Of a stretch of DNA of 14,987 nt, positions 12,773 through 14,987 are shown in pieces. Below the pieces are notes generated by a model. That model had not been told where the DNA came from and did not search any database. It worked only from the letters and a program-made list of their open reading frames with translations. The position numbers were made by a program, and so were the translations under genes. The stretch is from Candidatus Altarchaeum sp. (GTDB lineage Archaea; Altiarchaeota; Altiarchaeia; Altiarchaeales; Altiarchaeaceae): the NCBI GenBank assembly GCA_018260755.1, contig JAGTWP010000035.1:1-14987 (forward strand), in the 5' to 3' direction. The stretch's first letter is position 1, and every line of letters begins with the position of its first letter.

Positions 12773-14923
12773 TTATCCGATTTCACTTCCTTCCTTTGCC
12801 TTTTTATCTGGAATGAGCAGTTTTATTCCTTCGTCATCCTCTGCAGCCAGAATCATTCCCTGCGATTCAATATTGAGCATCTTTCTCGGCTTTAAATTTG
12901 TAAGCACAATCACCTGCTTATTTATCAAATCAATTGGTTTATAAAATTTCTTTATTCCCGCAAGGATAGTTCGTTTTTCCCGTCCCAAATTTACCGTAAG
13001 TTTTATCAGTCGCTCCGACTTTGGAATTTCTTCTGCATGTTCAATTGTTCCGACCTTTAAATTTAGCTTTTTAAATTCCTCATAAGTTATAATTTCTTTA
13101 TTTTCTTCTTCATTTTTCGTCTTTATTTCTTTCTTTTCTTCTTCATTTTTCGTCTTTATTTCTTTCTTTTCTTCTTCATTTTTCGTCTTTATTTCTTTAT
13201 TTTCTTCTGCCTTTTTTCCTTCCTTTGTCTCAACTCCGATTTTTGTAACCTTTTCTTTTATTTCCTCAATAATTTTTTCATCCATTTTCTTAAATAAAGG
13301 CGAAATATCCTTAATTTGAAACTCAATATTGTCTTTATAAATATTTTCAAATTTTGCACATTCTTTTATGTTCAGCATTTCAAAAATTTTTTTAGACGAA
13401 TTCGGCAAAAACGGATGGGAAATATTTGCCAGCTCATAACATATTAATGCACAGCAATACATTGTTTTTTTGCAATCGTCAACATCTTTGCTTAAATTTT
13501 TCCACGGCGCCTTTTTCTGCATATACTCATTGCCGATATCGCTGATTTCCAGAATTTTCCTTAACCCGTCCCGAAGATGCATGTTCAGCATAATGTCTTT
13601 ATACTCCTCTGCCTTTTCTCTAACCTCATTCAGTGCATCTTTTTCATCATCGCCAAAATTTATATCCTTAAAATTTATCTTTCCGTTAAAATTTTTATCA
13701 ATGAATGATAGAGTTCTATTTACAAAATTTCCAAAATTTCCGATTAATTCGGTGTTCGTTTTATTCAGAAATTCATCCCATTTCCATTCAGCATCGCTGT
13801 TTTCAGGGATTAAAAATGTAAGATAAAACCGCCACACATCGCTATCAATTCCGCTGTCAGACAAATTTTCACAGAATATCCCTCTGTTCTGCGACTTTGA
13901 AATTTTGCCGCCTTCATAATTCAGATACTGCAATCCGACGACATTGTAAGGCAGATTAAATTTATTGTTCGCAAGCAGCATTGCAGGCCAGAAAATCGTA
14001 TGAAATATTATGTTGTCCTTTCCGATGAAATGATAAATTCGGACATTGTCTGCCTTGCTATCTTTTTCCCATAAATTTTTTCCTAATTCTTTGGTAAAAG
14101 AGATATATCCAATCGGAGCATCGAACCACACATAAAAAACATTGTCTTTAAAATTTTCAAGCGGAACCTTAATTCCCCATTTTATATCTCTTGTTATGCA
14201 CCTTTCTTTTAGTCCTTCTTTAATCCAGCCGAGCGATTCTGCAATTACATTATCCTTCCAGATTCCTTTTTTGCTTTTAATCCACTCATCCAGTTGAGTG
14301 CTTAACTTATTTAATTCAAAAAACAAATGTGTTCTTTCAACAATTTCCGGCTTAGAACCACAAATTGCACATTTCGGATTTTTCAGTTCCGTAGGATTCA
14401 GCATATTTCCGCACATCTCGCACTGGTCGCCTCTTGCCTTTTCATATCCGCAATTTGGGCAGGTTCCCTCAACATATCTGTCCGGCAATACCCGGTTGCA
14501 TTTTTCACAGTACGGAAGTGAAATTTTTCCTTCTTTAATGTATCCATTTTTGTAAATTTGTGTAAAAAATTCCTGCGTTGTAGAATGGTGAATTTCGTTT
14601 GATGTTCTTGAAAATATATCGTAACTTATATTCAGCCATTCATAAATTTTTTTGTGAATATTGTAGTAATAATCGCATAATTCCTTTGGATTTAAATTTT
14701 TCTTTTGGGCAGCAATTTCAATCGGGGTTCCGTGTTCATCCGCACCCCCCACGAAGGTTACATCATAATTTAGCGTTCTCATAAATCTTGCAAATATATC
14801 TGCTGGAAGATGGCTTCCGACAATGTTTCCTATGTGAGGAATGTTATTTACATACGGAAGGGCAGAGGTTATTAAAATTTTTTCCTTTTCCTTATTTTCC
14901 TGTTCAGGTTGTTTTTCGGCCAT
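12773..14923 (-). CDS. metG: Methionyl-tRNA synthetase with C-terminal tRNA-binding domain
   Basis: MetG charges tRNA-Met. The 716-residue protein has the class I signatures HIGN (residues 30-33, after ITSALPYVNNIP) and KISKS (340-344, a KMSKS variant). Four CxxC pairs (Cys139/142, 155/158, 168/171, 185/188) form the double zinc knuckle seen in archaeal enzymes. FYVWFDAPIGY and YHFIGKDNIIFH belong to the catalytic core, and the anticodon-binding helical domain follows to about 555. A Lys/Glu-rich linker with three 11-residue repeats leads to an EMAP-II/Trbp-like tRNA-binding domain (about 612-716; LKVGTIEHAEEIPKSERL, NLKPRKMLNIESQGMILAA). The ATG at 14923 follows a TATA-like box at 26 bp, and the first 14 residues are a charged extension. 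Confidence 0.97.
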   Translation of the reverse strand: MAEKQPEQENKEKEKILITSALPYVNNIPHIGNIVGSHLPADIFARFMRTLNYDVTFVGGADEHGTPIEIAAQKKNLNPKELCDYYYNIHKKIYEWLNISYDIFSRTSNEIHHSTTQEFFTQIYKNGYIKEGKISLPYCEKCNRVLPDRYVEGTCPNCGYEKARGDQCEMCGNMLNPTELKNPKCAICGSKPEIVERTHLFFELNKLSTQLDEWIKSKKGIWKDNVIAESLGWIKEGLKERCITRDIKWGIKVPLENFKDNVFYVWFDAPIGYISFTKELGKNLWEKDSKADNVRIYHFIGKDNIIFHTIFWPAMLLANNKFNLPYNVVGLQYLNYEGGKISKSQNRGIFCENLSDSGIDSDVWRFYLTFLIPENSDAEWKWDEFLNKTNTELIGNFGNFVNRTLSFIDKNFNGKINFKDINFGDDEKDALNEVREKAEEYKDIMLNMHLRDGLRKILEISDIGNEYMQKKAPWKNLSKDVDDCKKTMYCCALICYELANISHPFLPNSSKKIFEMLNIKECAKFENIYKDNIEFQIKDISPLFKKMDEKIIEEIKEKVTKIGVETKEGKKAEENKEIKTKNEEEKKEIKTKNEEEKKEIKTKNEEENKEIITYEEFKKLNLKVGTIEHAEEIPKSERLIKLTVNLGREKRTILAGIKKFYKPIDLINKQVIVLTNLKPRKMLNIESQGMILAAEDDEGIKLLIPDKKAKEGSEIG
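13101..13199 (-). repeat. 33-bp tandem repeat in the metG linker
   Basis: Three copies of a 33-bp unit encode the 11-residue repeat IKTKNEEEKKE, in frame between the anticodon-binding and tRNA-binding domains. The DNA copies are virtually identical, which suggests recent slippage. Copy number probably varies between strains with little effect on the folded domains. Confidence 0.9.
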
Positions 14924-14944
14924 TTTTACAATAAATATTGGCTC

Positions 14945-14954
14945 ATATTTTTAA
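14945..14954 (-). promoter_or_regulatory. TATA-like box for metG
   Basis: On the minus strand, ttaaaaatat is centred 26-27 bp upstream of the metG ATG. It stands in a locally less repetitive upstream region, which makes it the clearest TATA box in the window. It points to a leaderless mRNA starting at or next to the ATG. Confidence 0.5.
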
Positions 14955-14987
14955 GAGAGTGATACGCTTAAAATGATGTTAAAATTT

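Noticed and set aside
12753-12944. Plus-strand small open frame at the metG 3' end
   Set aside because: Most of it is antisense to the metG tRNA-binding domain, and its start lies in a hairpin.

Overview
The window reads as a fragment of an AT-rich archaeal genome, roughly one third G+C. Archaeal features are a methionyl-tRNA synthetase with a doubled zinc knuckle and a PDGLE-type nickel transporter with its own small membrane subunit. TATA-like boxes sit about 25-27 bp before several start codons, and no Shine-Dalgarno sequence is evident. The mix of nickel import, a CooC-type nickel chaperone and [NiFe]-hydrogenase maturation suggests an anaerobe with hydrogenase and probably CO dehydrogenase/acetyl-CoA synthase. 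A low-GC lineage such as Altiarchaeota would fit, but that is a guess. No hydrogenase or CODH structural gene, rRNA, tRNA or CRISPR array is visible.

Layout. From 1 to 3982 everything is on the minus strand, read right to left: nadA (quinolinate synthase), a frameshifted and truncated DUF1016/YhcG nuclease remnant, an Acr3-type arsenite exporter, a small MOSC protein, and a TIR-domain protein with 40-residue TPR repeats that runs off the left edge. From 4451 to 7433 a plus-strand cluster encodes nikM, a GYD-domain protein, nikN, a CooC-like ATPase and nikQ. From 7430 to 12315 the minus strand carries hypC-hypD-hypE-hypF in transcription order. hypF ends against nikQ with overlapping stop codons. 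From 12773 to 14923 (minus) lies metG.

The two central blocks share one theme. NikM, NikN and NikQ are membrane parts of an ECF-type nickel importer, although the ABC ATPase (NikO/CbiO) is absent here. CooC is an ATP-driven nickel-insertion chaperone. HypC-F make and assemble the Fe(CN)2CO part of [NiFe] hydrogenases; hypA and hypB are not in the window.

The left third looks accessory: a recently amplified TIR-TPR gene (a possible NADase-type immune or signalling protein), a decayed nuclease gene, and metal/sulfur resistance genes. The nadA-nikM gap holds a 190-bp element with 13-bp terminal inverted repeats and a 5-bp target duplication (a MITE candidate), next to four copies of a 26-bp tandem repeat. 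Other non-coding signals are a 9-bp inverted repeat upstream of the hypF TATA box, a 14-bp direct repeat upstream of nadA, two related hairpins 60 bp apart downstream of metG, and a marked excess of the palindrome AAATTT in most, but not all, genes.
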